A stretch of 64,000 bases of DNA from Cellulosimicrobium marinum. Its GTDB lineage: Bacteria > Actinomycetota > Actinomycetes > Actinomycetales > Cellulomonadaceae. Shown here piece by piece: positions 7,913-16,881 of this stretch (its first letter is position 1; each line of letters opens with the position of its first letter). Where the stretch lies: contig NZ_JAJBZH010000004.1 of assembly GCF_020551945.1 (NCBI RefSeq), forward strand, positions 248,001 to 312,000. Reading direction: 5' to 3'. Both the position numbers and the translations under genes were made by a program. The notes under the pieces are model-generated. The model was not told the origin of the DNA, did no database searches, and worked only from the letters and a program-made list of their open reading frames with translations.

Positions 7913-8329
7913 TCAGGACAGGCCCGTCGGTCCCTCGGGCTCGGCAGGCGGGGCCGCCTCCTGACCGAGCACGACGAGGTTCCCGTCGGGGTCGCGCACG
8001 CGCGCGACGCGCTCTCCCCACGGCTGGTCGGCCGGCGGCTCGACCACCTCGACGCCCGCCGCCGCGAGGTGCTCGACGGCGCGGTCGCAGTCGTCCACGT
8101 ACACCCACAGGGTCGTGGTGCCCCGCGTGGCAGGCAGGTGCGCCGCGGTCGTCGAGCCGTCGTCCAGCCCGATCCCCAGCGGCGAGCCGCCCACGTGCAC
8201 GCTGACGTACACCGGCGGGCCGTCGTCCGGGAAGGCGTACTCGACCGTGCCGCGCAGCAGGTCGCGGTAGAACCCGAGCGACCGCTCGACGTCGGTCACG
8301 GTGAGGATCGGGAACAGGCTGCGGAACAT
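7913..8329 (-). CDS. VOC family (glyoxalase/bleomycin-resistance superfamily) protein
   Basis: This 138-residue protein comprises two beta-alpha-beta-beta-beta modules: one near residues 5-60 (PILTVTDVERSLGFYRDLL) and the other near 70-125 (TTTLWVYVDDCDRAVEHL ending in RVRDPDGNLVVLGQE). VOC proteins bind a metal or a hydrophobic ligand and include lyases, dioxygenases and drug-binding proteins; this one cannot be assigned a substrate. ATG 8329 was chosen over an upstream in-frame start because a GGAGGG site lies about 5 bases before it. Its stop lies 10 bp beyond the 3' end of the convergent tRNA gene. Confidence 0.88.
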   Translation of the reverse strand: MFRSLFPILTVTDVERSLGFYRDLLRGTVEYAFPDDGPPVYVSVHVGGSPLGIGLDDGSTTAAHLPATRGTTTLWVYVDDCDRAVEHLAAAGVEVVEPPADQPWGERVARVRDPDGNLVVLGQEAAPPAEPEGPTGLS

Positions 8330-8432
8330 CGGGGACCCTCCTGCGGGGCGCGCGGGCGACGCTCTTATCGTGCGCCCGGGCCCGGTGACGCGCGCGGCGG
8401 ACGGGACGCCGTCGGGCACCGTCGGGGCTGCT

Positions 8433-8557
8433 AGGGTCGCTACGAACCACGCGGGGTGTCCCGCCCGGACGACGTGCCGGGCCGAGGGACTGAGACGAGC
8501 GGTAGGCCGCCCGGACCCGTCGAACCTGATCTCGCTAGCACGAGCGGAGGAACGTGG
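8433..8557 (+). promoter_or_regulatory. TPP (thiamine pyrophosphate) riboswitch upstream of tenA, with -10 box
   Basis: The aptamer spans about 8448-8557. P1 is CCACG (8448-8452) with CGTGG (8553-8557). The conserved TPP-binding elements are visible in order: GCGGGGTG, then GACTGAGA, then GACCCGTCGAACCTGATCT, CTAGCACGAGCGGAGGAA. A -10-like TAGGGT at 8433-8438 would start transcription near 8445, at the aptamer's first base. The ribosome-binding GGAGG (8546-8550) is part of the conserved 3' strand and P1 ends two bases before the ATG, so ligand binding should hide the site and block translation directly. Confidence 0.93.
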
Positions 8558-8559
8558 GC

Positions 8560-9327
8560 ATGACGACGCCTGCTGCCATCACCCTGAACGACGTCACCCT
8601 GAACGACGTCACCCTGGACGACCCGACGACGCTGGTCGCGGCCGACGAGACCGGCTTCACGGCCGGGCTGGGACGCCGGTACGCGCACCTGTTCACCGAG
8701 TTCTACGACCACCCGTTCCTCGCGGGGCTGCGCGACGGGTCCGTCGCGCCGGCGTCGGTGCGGCACTACGTGGGCCAGGACCACCAGTACCTCACCGCCT
8801 ACCTGCGGTGCTACGGGCTGGGCATGACGATGGCGCCCGACCGCGAGTGGGCCGGCTGGTTCCACGCCAAGGCGGGCTTCCTGCTGGACGACGAGTCGCA
8901 CGCGCACCACGCGATGTGCGACTTCCTCGGCGTGTCGTACGAGGAGGCGCAGACGACGCACCTCGCGCCGAGCGCGCAGGCGTACGTCGACCACATGCTC
9001 GCCGCCGGGCGCGACACCCTCGGGGTGCTGCTCGCGGCCCTGCTCCCGTGCCCGTGGACGTACATCTGGTCCGCGCGCCGCTTCTGGCTCGTGGAGCGTG
9101 CGACCACGCCCGGCGCCCTCGACGCCGACCACCCGCTCGCGGGGTGGTGGGAGTTCTACGCCGCCGAGCGCACGGAGGACGTGCTGGCCGACCTGCGTTC
9201 CCGCCTGGACGCGCTCGCCGCGGACGCCGGGCAGGCGGAGCGCGCGCGCATGGAGCGGGCGTTCGAGGCGAGCTGCCGGCACGAGATCCGGTTCTGGCAG
9301 ATGGCGCACACCGTCGAGACCTGGTGA
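8560..9327 (+). CDS. tenA: TenA family aminopyrimidine aminohydrolase (thiaminase II)
   Basis: The protein has 255 residues. TenA salvages thiamine breakdown products by hydrolysing aminopyrimidine to HMP, in the cytoplasm. The all-helical TenA/THI-4 fold is supported by FTAGLGRRYAHLFTEFYDHPFL, RHYVGQDHQYLTAY, the nucleophile Cys in ALLPCPW near residue 165, and the C-terminal FEASCRHEIRFWQMA. It is controlled by the TPP riboswitch just upstream, which supports the thiamine role. Start ATG 8560 is 9 bases after GGAGG; GTG 8554 is too close to it. Residues 8-21 come from a 15-bp tandem repeat (ACCCTGAACGACGTC, two perfect copies and a third degenerate), a local expansion at the N-terminus. No other thi gene is in the window. 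Confidence 0.92.
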   Translation: MTTPAAITLNDVTLNDVTLDDPTTLVAADETGFTAGLGRRYAHLFTEFYDHPFLAGLRDGSVAPASVRHYVGQDHQYLTAYLRCYGLGMTMAPDREWAGWFHAKAGFLLDDESHAHHAMCDFLGVSYEEAQTTHLAPSAQAYVDHMLAAGRDTLGVLLAALLPCPWTYIWSARRFWLVERATTPGALDADHPLAGWWEFYAAERTEDVLADLRSRLDALAADAGQAERARMERAFEASCRHEIRFWQMAHTVETW

Positions 9328-9352
9328 CGCTTACGCCCGCAGCAGATCCGCG

Positions 9353-9378
9353 CCCCGGCCCGGTGCGCCGGGCCGGGG
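9353..9378. terminator. Terminator hairpin after tenA
   Basis: Arms CCCCGGCCCGG (9353-9363) and CCGGGCCGGGG (9368-9378) are perfectly complementary over 11 bp with loop TGCG, 25 bp after the tenA stop. Confidence 0.75.
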
Positions 9379-9397
9379 AGCGGGTAGCGTGACGGGC

Positions 9398-9802
9398 ATG
9401 GACAGGTGGGGGGTGCCGACGACGACCGGCCGCGACGAGCCTCTGCTGCGGCACGTGCTGGGCGGGATCCTGCGGCGGCATCGTCTGGCGCAGGGCCGCA
9501 CGCTCGTGGACGTGTCCGCGGCCGCGCGCGTCTCGACGGCCTACCTGTCGGAGGTCGAGCGGGGCCGCAAGGAGGCGTCGTCGGAGGTGCTCGCCGCGGT
9601 GTGCGCGGCGCTCGGCATCCGGCTGGTCGACCTCGTCGCCCGGGTGGGGGAGGAGCTGCGCCCGGCCGCCCCGGTCCTCGACCTCACGGCGGCGGCGTCG
9701 CGCGCGGCGAGCGCACGGCACGCCGTGGCGGTCCCGCGGCGACCGGCGGGTCGTCGCCCGGCGGGCGCGCCCCGCGGTGCCGCGCGAGCCCTCGCGGCCT
9801 GA
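9398..9802 (+). CDS. ClgR-like XRE family helix-turn-helix regulator
   Basis: This 134-residue protein has an XRE HTH at about residues 18-78. The recognition region (RVSTAYLSEVERGRKEASSEVL) is very close to that of actinobacterial ClgR/PopR, which activates clp protease and envelope-stress genes and is itself degraded by ClpP. The C-terminal tail of about 50 residues is Ala/Arg/Pro-rich and ends ARALAA, like ClgR degradation tags ending in small hydrophobic residues. It is a single gene, separated from tenA by a terminator, and lacks the cinA/pgsA or ftsK neighbours that often flank the principal clgR, so it may be a paralogue. Start ATG 9398; GTG 9389 is an alternative. Confidence 0.8.
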   Translation: MDRWGVPTTTGRDEPLLRHVLGGILRRHRLAQGRTLVDVSAAARVSTAYLSEVERGRKEASSEVLAAVCAALGIRLVDLVARVGEELRPAAPVLDLTAAASRAASARHAVAVPRRPAGRRPAGAPRGAARALAA

Positions 9803-9861
9803 CGCACCACGGGCCGTGTCGTTCCCCCCGGGAGCGTGACGCGCGGGGCTACGTTCGACCC

Positions 9862-10668
9862 ATGAGCCAGCCGCCCGTCCTCCAGGACCTCGTCGACGAC
9901 GCCGTGTTCCTGTCCCACGAGCACCAGCTCCATCTCGCCGAACGGCACGGCGACGACGCCTGGCACGCCGACATGGCGGCCGGGCGGCTGACCTTCACCG
10001 ACCCCGCCGGGACCGCCACGACTTACCGGCTGCAGTTCCTCGGCACCGGGGCGCCCGGCCCGGGCACGTGGATGTGGGCGTGGAACAACGTCAACGATTT
10101 CCCGGACGACGTGGTGGAGACCGCCGTCGCGCTGCGCGACGCGGGACTCGCCGAGGCGACGACGGCGGAGATCACCCTCTCCGAGGATCTCGGCCTGCGC
10201 CTCGCTCTCGCCGCGAAGGCCACGGTCGGGCTGCGCGCCCACTACGACGCCCCGGTGGGCGGCGGGACACGCGCGTGGCTCCTGCTGGACGACCCCGACC
10301 TCGCGCTCCCGGCGCCGAGCGTGCCGCGCACGGTGCGAGTGCTCAGCGAGGGGCTGCTCACCACCGACGTCGCCGACCACCGTCGCGCCGTGCTCGCGTA
10401 CGCGCGCGGGCGGGACGTCACCGCGGAGGACGACGGCGCCGCGGTGCGTCTCGTGCTCGACGACGGCACGGTCGTCGTGACGTTCGACGACCGGGGGCGG
10501 ATCGCCGGGATCGCGGCCGCCGCCCCGTCCCCGGCGGAACCGGGGTCGGAGCCGGAGCCGGAGCCGGAGCCCGAGCCGGCACCCCGGCCGGGACCGGCTG
10601 CGGAGAGCGATGCACCGGAGCCGGACGCGGCGTCACCGCGCCGGCGGTGGTTCCGCCGGCGCGGCTGA
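9862..10668 (+). CDS. DUF6882-like domain protein
   Basis: The protein has 268 residues. The first 185 match the layout of DUF6882 proteins: FLGTGAPGPGTWMWAWNNVN at about residues 62-81 is the hallmark. The final 50 residues are a disordered Glu-Pro repeat (PEPEPEPEPEPAP) ending in a basic RRRWFRRRG tail. No catalytic motif or membrane segment is seen and the function is unknown. Start ATG 9862. Its stop is two bases from the stop of the convergent giant gene, and both lie in a 14-bp palindrome. Confidence 0.68.
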   Translation: MSQPPVLQDLVDDAVFLSHEHQLHLAERHGDDAWHADMAAGRLTFTDPAGTATTYRLQFLGTGAPGPGTWMWAWNNVNDFPDDVVETAVALRDAGLAEATTAEITLSEDLGLRLALAAKATVGLRAHYDAPVGGGTRAWLLLDDPDLALPAPSVPRTVRVLSEGLLTTDVADHRRAVLAYARGRDVTAEDDGAAVRLVLDDGTVVVTFDDRGRIAGIAAAAPSPAEPGSEPEPEPEPEPAPRPGPAAESDAPEPDAASPRRRWFRRRG

Positions 10669-10676
10669 CGTCAGCC
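10641..10676. terminator. Hairpin and palindrome at convergent gene ends
   Basis: CCGGCGG (10641-10647) pairs with CCGCCGG (10653-10659) within the 3' end of the DUF6882 gene. It is followed by the perfect 14-bp palindrome GGCTGACGTCAGCC (10663-10676), which holds the TGA of the rightward gene and the TCA (TGA) of the leftward gene. It may act as a weak bidirectional terminator. Confidence 0.45.
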
Positions 10677-13600
10677 CCAGGTGATGCGCTGGGAGTCCCC
10701 GAAGGCGCTCGTGCGGATCCACACCTGCGCGCCCGGCTGCCCGTAGTGGCACCACATCGCCTTGCGCGGGAAGTTCCCGTTGCCGTCGGTACGCAGCGGC
10801 GTACCGTCCCGGGCGACCGAGTAGGTGCGGGTCCCCTCGAACATGTGGTCGCCGTTGTGGCTCGTCCAGCACGACGCCGAGAAGGACGTGTTCGGCGCGG
10901 CACCGGTGATCGACAGGTCGACGATCGCGCAGGACGAGTGGGTGCACGTCGCGGACTGGTTGTTCGACCCCTTGTACGTCCGCAGCACGGGCTCGGGCTT
11001 CTTGTCCGACGTGGCCTCGCGGCACGTCTCCTTCGCGTCGCCCTCGGTGGGGACGACGCGGACGCAGATCCGCCGCGTCTGCTCGTGGCCCACGCTCAGC
11101 GTGCCGGAGCCGTTCTTGCTCGTCGAGCTCACCGCGCCCGTCACGCGGACGTCGTAGGGGCGGCCGTTGCCCGAGGTCGACCAGCTGTACGTGATCGCCT
11201 GGTCGCCCCCCTTCATGGTGACGTCCGGTGCGGGGATCGGGCCGTACGGCGTCGCCGTCGCGCTCGACGCCGGGCCGGGCTCGCTCGCCCCGTCGACGCC
11301 CGCGACGGCGCGGACCCGGATCGTGGCCTGCTGGCCGTTCGTCAGGCCGCCCACGCGCCGGTTGCCGCCGAGCGCGGTCCAGCCGCCGCCCACGTTGTAC
11401 TGGTAGGTGATCTCGCTCGCCCTCACGCCGTTGCCGGTGGCGTCCCCGAAGCTGAGCTCCACCTGACCGTTGGCTCCCGTGGCGCGCGCGGACAGGCCCG
11501 ACACGGCCGAGGGCGTCGCGAAGGCCCGGACCGCGTTGGACGCCGGGGAGAACTCGGCCTCCCCGAGCTTGTCAGTCGCCTTGTTGTGCGCCCGCACCCG
11601 GAACGCGTACCCGGTCGTGTCGGCGGTCACGCCGACGGTGGCGGACGTGGCGCCGCCGTCGACCGTCTGCGTGCGCACGCTCGACCCGCCGCGCAGCACC
11701 TCGAGGGTGTACCGGGTGATCGGCGCGCCGTTGCTGTCGGGCGCCGCCCACGTGACCTCCATCTGGGAGGTGTCGCCGATCGACGTGCGCCGCGCCGTCG
11801 GGGCCGTCGGGGCCGCCGGCTTGCCCGCCGGGGTCTCCGCCGCGGACGCCTCGCCCCAGTCCGACGGGTCCGGCGCCCTGTTCTCCGCCTGGACCTGCAC
11901 GGTGTACGCCTGCCCGTTGGTCAGTCCCTCCCACGTGGTGGTGGTGCTGGTCAGGCACGTCTTGTCGGTCGCGCCGTTCGGGGGAGCGGGGGAGATGCGC
12001 AGGTTGACGCACTCGATCGCGGAGCGGTCGGTGTAGGTCGCGTTGGTCCAGGTGACGGTGAGGGACTGGTCGCCGAACTCGAGGGTGGGTGCGGCGGGCG
12101 GGTCGGGCTTCTCGTCGGGTCGTGCGATCTCCGACGGCGGGGACGCGGGGCCGTCGCCGACGTCGTTGGTCGCGAACACGGTGAAGGTGTACTCGACGTC
12201 GTTGGTCAGTCCGTCGAGGGTGCAGGTGGTGGTGCCGCAGGCCTTCTCGTAGCCGTTCTGGGAGCGCACGGTGTAGCCGGTGATCTCGGCGCCGTTGTTG
12301 TTCGGCGGGTCCCAGGTGAGGACGACGGTCTCGGAGCGGACCTCGACGACCTGCGGGGTGGTGGGTGCCTCGGGCTTGCCGAGCACGGTGAGGTGGACGC
12401 GTCCCTCGACCTCGCGGTCGGGGTCCTTCGTCGCGTCCTGGACGCGGTAGCGCACCACCATGACACCGACGAAGTCGTCGCGCGGGGTGACGGCGACGGA
12501 GTCGCCCGTGACGGCGGCCCCGCCCTGACCGGTCTCGACCACCGCGCTGAGCACCGTCAGCCCGGTCTCCGGGAACGGGTCGGAGTCGTTCGCGAGGACC
12601 GGGACGACCGTCTCCTTGCCCTGGTGGGCGTCGTCGACGGCGTCGTCGTTCGCGCGTGCCAGCGGCCGGGTCGAGGCGACGACGGTGAGCGTCGCCTCGG
12701 TCGTCACGGGCGGCGTGTTGTCGTCGGACACCGTCACCGGGACCTGCACGACGGTGCCCTTCGGGACGTCGGGCGACGCCTGGGCGCGCAGCGTGCCGCC
12801 CTCGACGGACGTCGTGACGCCCTGCGCGGCATCGCCGGCCGTGAAGGTCAGCGGGTCGCCGTCGGGGTCGGTGGCGAAGCGTGCGAGGTCGACCGACGCC
12901 TCCTCGCCCGCCGCCACGTCGAGCGTCGCGGTGCGCAGCTCGGGCGGAAGGTTCTCCGGGGGGAGCACGGTGACGGGGATGGTAAGGAGCGCGGTGTTCC
13001 CGTCGGGGTCGTCCGGGCCGGAGCCGTCGGTCACCTCGAACGAGACGGAGGCGGGGCCGTGGTAGTCGGCGGACGGCGTGTAGGTGACCGTCGTGACGGA
13101 CGTGACCTCGCGCGAGCCCTCGGTGGCCTTGACCGACTCCTGCGTGGTGATGCGCGGGGTGCGGCCCTCGACGACGAGCACGTGGTCCTTGATGTCGATG
13201 TCGAGGGTGTCCCCGGCCACGACCTCGAGGGACGTCCCGGGGCGCAGGGTCGGGGCCTGGTCGGTGAGACCGGGGACCTTGACGAACGCCTTCGCGGTGA
13301 GGCCGTCCATGTCCGTCGCGGTGTAAGTGACGACCTGCCGCTGCTCGGTGAGCGTGACGACGAGGTCGCCACCCTCGGTCACCGTGGCGGTCGGCGCGTC
13401 GCTCGTCACGGTGAGCTCGCTCGCGGCGCCGTCGGGGTCGTCGTCGTTGTCGAGCACCGGGACGGTGACCTCGGTCGTGCCGAGGATGTCCTCGACCTGG
13501 ACCGCGTCGTCACGCGCGACCGGCGGCAGCAGCGGGGCGTCGGCCGCGACCTGCACCGTGATCGCGCCCGTCGCCCGCGCACCGTAGGTGTCCTGGATGC

Positions 13601-16600
13601 CGTAGTAGAACGTGTACGACCCGTCGTCCGGCGGCGAGGTGATCACGACCCGGTCCCCCACGACCTGCGGGTCCATGCCCTGGCTCTCCTCGACCGCGGA
13701 CGGCACGAGCGCGATCTGGTCCCCGTCCGGATCGGTGTCGTTGACCAGCGCCGCGACCGCGACCGTGCGACCCCCGCGCACCGTGACCTCGTCGTCGACC
13801 GCGACCGGCGCCTGGTTCGTCTCACCCGGACGCGAGATCCCCACCCGCACCGTGCCCGTCGCGGTCTCCCCGCGCGCGTCGAGCACCGCGTAGGTGAACG
13901 TGTCGAGCCCGGTGGCGGTCCGGGCGGCGGTGTACTCGAGGGAGCCGTCCACGACCCGGGCGGTGCCCTTGCCCGGTGCGGAGGCCACACCGGTCACCTG
14001 GACGGAGTCGCCGTCGGGGTCGATGCCGTCCAGCGGCACGTCCACCCGCACGCTGCCCCCGGACAGCACCCGGGCCTCCACGTCGCGCGGCACCGGCGGG
14101 GCGTTGTCCTGCCCGTCCCGGATCCGGATCGTGACCTGGGCCGAGTCCTCCTGCCCGTTGGTGTCCCGCACCCGGTAGATCGCGTATGCCGTGCCCGCCT
14201 GCGACCCGGCCCTGAACCGCACCGTGTCCTCGGACACGAACGCCTCACCCAGCTCGCCGTCCACACCCTGCTCCAGCTCGGGCTGCACGAACAGCTCCAA
14301 CCCGTCCGGGTGCGTGTCGTTGCGCAGCACCGGGACCGTCACCACGTCCCCGGCGTGCACCGTCACCTCGTCGGGAGCGGCGTTCGGCGGTTGGAGCTTG
14401 GTCGGCGCGGGGACGGAGACCACCCGGACCTGCCCGACGGAGGTGGCCGTCCCGTTCGACACCGTGTACTCGACCGTCACCGGACCGTCCAGCGCACGCA
14501 GCTCGGTGATCCGCAGCATCTGGTGCGCCAGCACCGCGACCGACACCCCCGCGTCGTCCGGCACGCTCACCGACTGCACCACGAGCACCCCGCCCGCCGG
14601 GTCCGTGTCGTTCGCCAGCACGTCGACGAGGGTCGTGCCGCCCGCCGGGAGGAGCGCGGTGTCCGTCACGACGATCGGGGGACCGGTCGCGGCGTCGGCC
14701 GCGAGGACGTCGACCCGGACGAGGCCGGTCGTCAGGCCGGGCCCGTCCGTGACCTGGTACGTCAGGTCGTACGAGCCGGGCTCGTCGGCCGCGAACGCGA
14801 ACGTCCCGGCGTCGGTGTTCGGGGTGACGAGGGCCTTCTCGTGCTCGGAGACCGAGGTCAGGCGCAGCTCGTCGCCGTTCGGGTCGGAGTCGTTGCGCAG
14901 CGGCTCGACCGTCGTGGTCTGGCCCGCCGGGACGACGACGTGGTCGTTCACCGCGATGGGGGGCTGCTCGCCCGCGACGACGTCCACGAGGAGCGTGCCC
15001 TCGGCGAGACCGCCCTGACCGTCGGCCACGGAGAGGGAGACGACCTTGCGGCCGGTCGAGGTGCCCCCGTCGCGGAACTCGACCGTCCCGTCGGGGCGCG
15101 AGCGCACGTCGTCGCCCGCGGCGGTCGCGTCGGCCGACGCGAGGAAGAGGTCGTCGCCGTCGGGGTCCTTGAAGAACGGGAGCACCTTGATCTCCGCGGT
15201 GCTGCCCTGAGCGACCTTGAGCACCGGGTCGCCCGTCTGCTCCGGCGCCTCGTTCTCGCCCCACGGCGACACGGTGAGGCTGACCGACGCCGTGGCCGTC
15301 CCGCCCCGCCCGTCGGAGACCTCGTACTCGAACCCGGCGGTGCCGTCGGCGTCCTGCGGGACCACGGCCTGCAGCGCGGCGCCGCCGAGGATGCGCTCGA
15401 CCTGCACGCCCTCCGGCCCGTCTCCGCTGACGGTCGCGGTCATGACGTCCCCGTCCGGGTCGACGTCGTTCGCGAGCACCGGCAGGATCGTCGACCGCCC
15501 GGGCCGCACGCCGAGCATGTCGTCCTTCGGCTGCGGGGGCTTGTTCGGCTGGGACCGGTCCGCGATGAGCTGGTCCACCTGCTCGGGGTTGGTCAGCTCG
15601 GCGTCGGACTCCTCGCCCTCGGCCTCCTCCGGGAGCTGCACGTCCCAGTCGTCGACCTTCTGGTACTCGTCCGCGGCCATCCACACCGTGCCGGCCGCGA
15701 GGTCGTTGAGGACGACCACGTGCCGGTTCACGCGGTAGCCGAGGCGCGCCTGCGGGTCCAGCCCCTCCAGCGTCCTGTCGACGTCGCGGTCCGTGCCCGC
15801 GCAGTCGCGGATGACCTGGCCGGTGGACGACCACGCCCCGTAGGTGCAGTCGTCGAGCTGCACGGGCGCCGCGGGCACCCCCCGCGCCGTCCGGGTTGTC
15901 GCGTCGCCGCCGTCGAGCGGCTGGGCCACCAGGCCGGACGCGGTGGCCACCACGACGTGGTCCGACGCCGCGGACGGCTGCTGCAGGGCGGCGCCGTCGG
16001 CGGCGTCCAGCGGCACCGAGGTCCCGTCCGGCAGGACGAGGCGGCCGCCGGACCGGTCGAGGACCACGGGCTCGTCCCCGACCGCCGTCACCGCGACGTC
16101 GGCCCCGGGTGACACCGGCAGCGAGGACGTCGTGGGCTCTCCTGCCGGGGCCCCGCCGCGGTGCGTGCCGACCCTCCACAACGTGCCCGTCGACGGGGCG
16201 GCGACGAGCACCGTGCCGTCCCGGGAGACGGTCAGCGCGCCGCCGCCGTCGATCTCGGCGACCGGGTCCGTCTCCTCGGGGTCGAACGCGGTCGCGCCGT
16301 CGAACGGGACGACCCACAGCAGGCCCTCCTCGTCGTCGAGGATCGCCGTCGTGGCGCCGCCGGAGGCCACCTGGGCGCCGGCGGGCAGACGGACCTGTCC
16401 GTCAAGGGTGAGGTGGGCGACCTCGACCGGGGAGGCGGTACCCGTCCCGTCGTCGTCGAGCAGCACACGGCCCGCGTCCTGCTGGACGTCGAACGACGCG
16501 GACCCGGCGAGGAGGACCCCGTCGATGGCCTGGGACTCGGAGTTGAACCGGCCGAGCTGTCCGGTCGACGTCTTCGTCACCCACACGCCGGAGTCGTTGA

Positions 16601-16730
16601 GCTCCACGTCGGCCGTCGCCTCGCCGTCGTACCAGAGCGCGAGACCCACGACGGCGGTGGCGAACGCGGTCACGGTGCTCACCGACGCGACGGTGCGGCG
16701 GTTGTCGATCAGGCGCGACAGGAAGCCCAC
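10671..16730 (-). CDS. Giant membrane-anchored Ig-like / fibronectin type III repeat protein
   Basis: The protein has 2019 residues. A membrane segment at about residues 11-33 (ASVSTVTAFATAVVGLALW) follows a short basic cytoplasmic end. Residues 40-380 have repeated short beta motifs like a propeller. From about 400 to 1380 come roughly eleven cadherin/Ig-like modules marked by N-D-x-DPDGD motifs (Ca-binding type). Then about five FnIII domains begin with KPEAPTTP, KPDPPAAP, KPAAPTAP, TPSAVSG and GPIPAPD. A Cys-containing C-terminal domain ends in RITWG. The topology implies an outward-facing stalk anchored by its N-terminus. Start GTG 16730 is preferred since GGGGGAG lies 6 bases upstream. 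In related actinobacteria similar genes often head a MoxR-DUF58-transglutaminase-PP2C-FHA operon; none of that is adjacent here. Adhesion or cell-wall organisation is inferred only. Confidence 0.85.
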   Translation of the reverse strand: MGFLSRLIDNRRTVASVSTVTAFATAVVGLALWYDGEATADVELNDSGVWVTKTSTGQLGRFNSESQAIDGVLLAGSASFDVQQDAGRVLLDDDGTGTASPVEVAHLTLDGQVRLPAGAQVASGGATTAILDDEEGLLWVVPFDGATAFDPEETDPVAEIDGGGALTVSRDGTVLVAAPSTGTLWRVGTHRGGAPAGEPTTSSLPVSPGADVAVTAVGDEPVVLDRSGGRLVLPDGTSVPLDAADGAALQQPSAASDHVVVATASGLVAQPLDGGDATTRTARGVPAAPVQLDDCTYGAWSSTGQVIRDCAGTDRDVDRTLEGLDPQARLGYRVNRHVVVLNDLAAGTVWMAADEYQKVDDWDVQLPEEAEGEESDAELTNPEQVDQLIADRSQPNKPPQPKDDMLGVRPGRSTILPVLANDVDPDGDVMTATVSGDGPEGVQVERILGGAALQAVVPQDADGTAGFEYEVSDGRGGTATASVSLTVSPWGENEAPEQTGDPVLKVAQGSTAEIKVLPFFKDPDGDDLFLASADATAAGDDVRSRPDGTVEFRDGGTSTGRKVVSLSVADGQGGLAEGTLLVDVVAGEQPPIAVNDHVVVPAGQTTTVEPLRNDSDPNGDELRLTSVSEHEKALVTPNTDAGTFAFAADEPGSYDLTYQVTDGPGLTTGLVRVDVLAADAATGPPIVVTDTALLPAGGTTLVDVLANDTDPAGGVLVVQSVSVPDDAGVSVAVLAHQMLRITELRALDGPVTVEYTVSNGTATSVGQVRVVSVPAPTKLQPPNAAPDEVTVHAGDVVTVPVLRNDTHPDGLELFVQPELEQGVDGELGEAFVSEDTVRFRAGSQAGTAYAIYRVRDTNGQEDSAQVTIRIRDGQDNAPPVPRDVEARVLSGGSVRVDVPLDGIDPDGDSVQVTGVASAPGKGTARVVDGSLEYTAARTATGLDTFTYAVLDARGETATGTVRVGISRPGETNQAPVAVDDEVTVRGGRTVAVAALVNDTDPDGDQIALVPSAVEESQGMDPQVVGDRVVITSPPDDGSYTFYYGIQDTYGARATGAITVQVAADAPLLPPVARDDAVQVEDILGTTEVTVPVLDNDDDPDGAASELTVTSDAPTATVTEGGDLVVTLTEQRQVVTYTATDMDGLTAKAFVKVPGLTDQAPTLRPGTSLEVVAGDTLDIDIKDHVLVVEGRTPRITTQESVKATEGSREVTSVTTVTYTPSADYHGPASVSFEVTDGSGPDDPDGNTALLTIPVTVLPPENLPPELRTATLDVAAGEEASVDLARFATDPDGDPLTFTAGDAAQGVTTSVEGGTLRAQASPDVPKGTVVQVPVTVSDDNTPPVTTEATLTVVASTRPLARANDDAVDDAHQGKETVVPVLANDSDPFPETGLTVLSAVVETGQGGAAVTGDSVAVTPRDDFVGVMVVRYRVQDATKDPDREVEGRVHLTVLGKPEAPTTPQVVEVRSETVVLTWDPPNNNGAEITGYTVRSQNGYEKACGTTTCTLDGLTNDVEYTFTVFATNDVGDGPASPPSEIARPDEKPDPPAAPTLEFGDQSLTVTWTNATYTDRSAIECVNLRISPAPPNGATDKTCLTSTTTTWEGLTNGQAYTVQVQAENRAPDPSDWGEASAAETPAGKPAAPTAPTARRTSIGDTSQMEVTWAAPDSNGAPITRYTLEVLRGGSSVRTQTVDGGATSATVGVTADTTGYAFRVRAHNKATDKLGEAEFSPASNAVRAFATPSAVSGLSARATGANGQVELSFGDATGNGVRASEITYQYNVGGGWTALGGNRRVGGLTNGQQATIRVRAVAGVDGASEPGPASSATATPYGPIPAPDVTMKGGDQAITYSWSTSGNGRPYDVRVTGAVSSTSKNGSGTLSVGHEQTRRICVRVVPTEGDAKETCREATSDKKPEPVLRTYKGSNNQSATCTHSSCAIVDLSITGAAPNTSFSASCWTSHNGDHMFEGTRTYSVARDGTPLRTDGNGNFPRKAMWCHYGQPGAQVWIRTSAFGDSQRITWG

Positions 16731-16881
16731 GGCTCTCCCCCGGGTCGGCGGCTCGGTCGGACGACGCCGTGCCCGCTGCCGTCTCACGGAGGGGAAGGAG
16801 CGCCCGGGAGAGCATAGCCGCCGGGGCCGCCGCGACCCGGGGGAGAAGTCCCCATCCGGGGGCGGCGGGGCACCGGGACGG

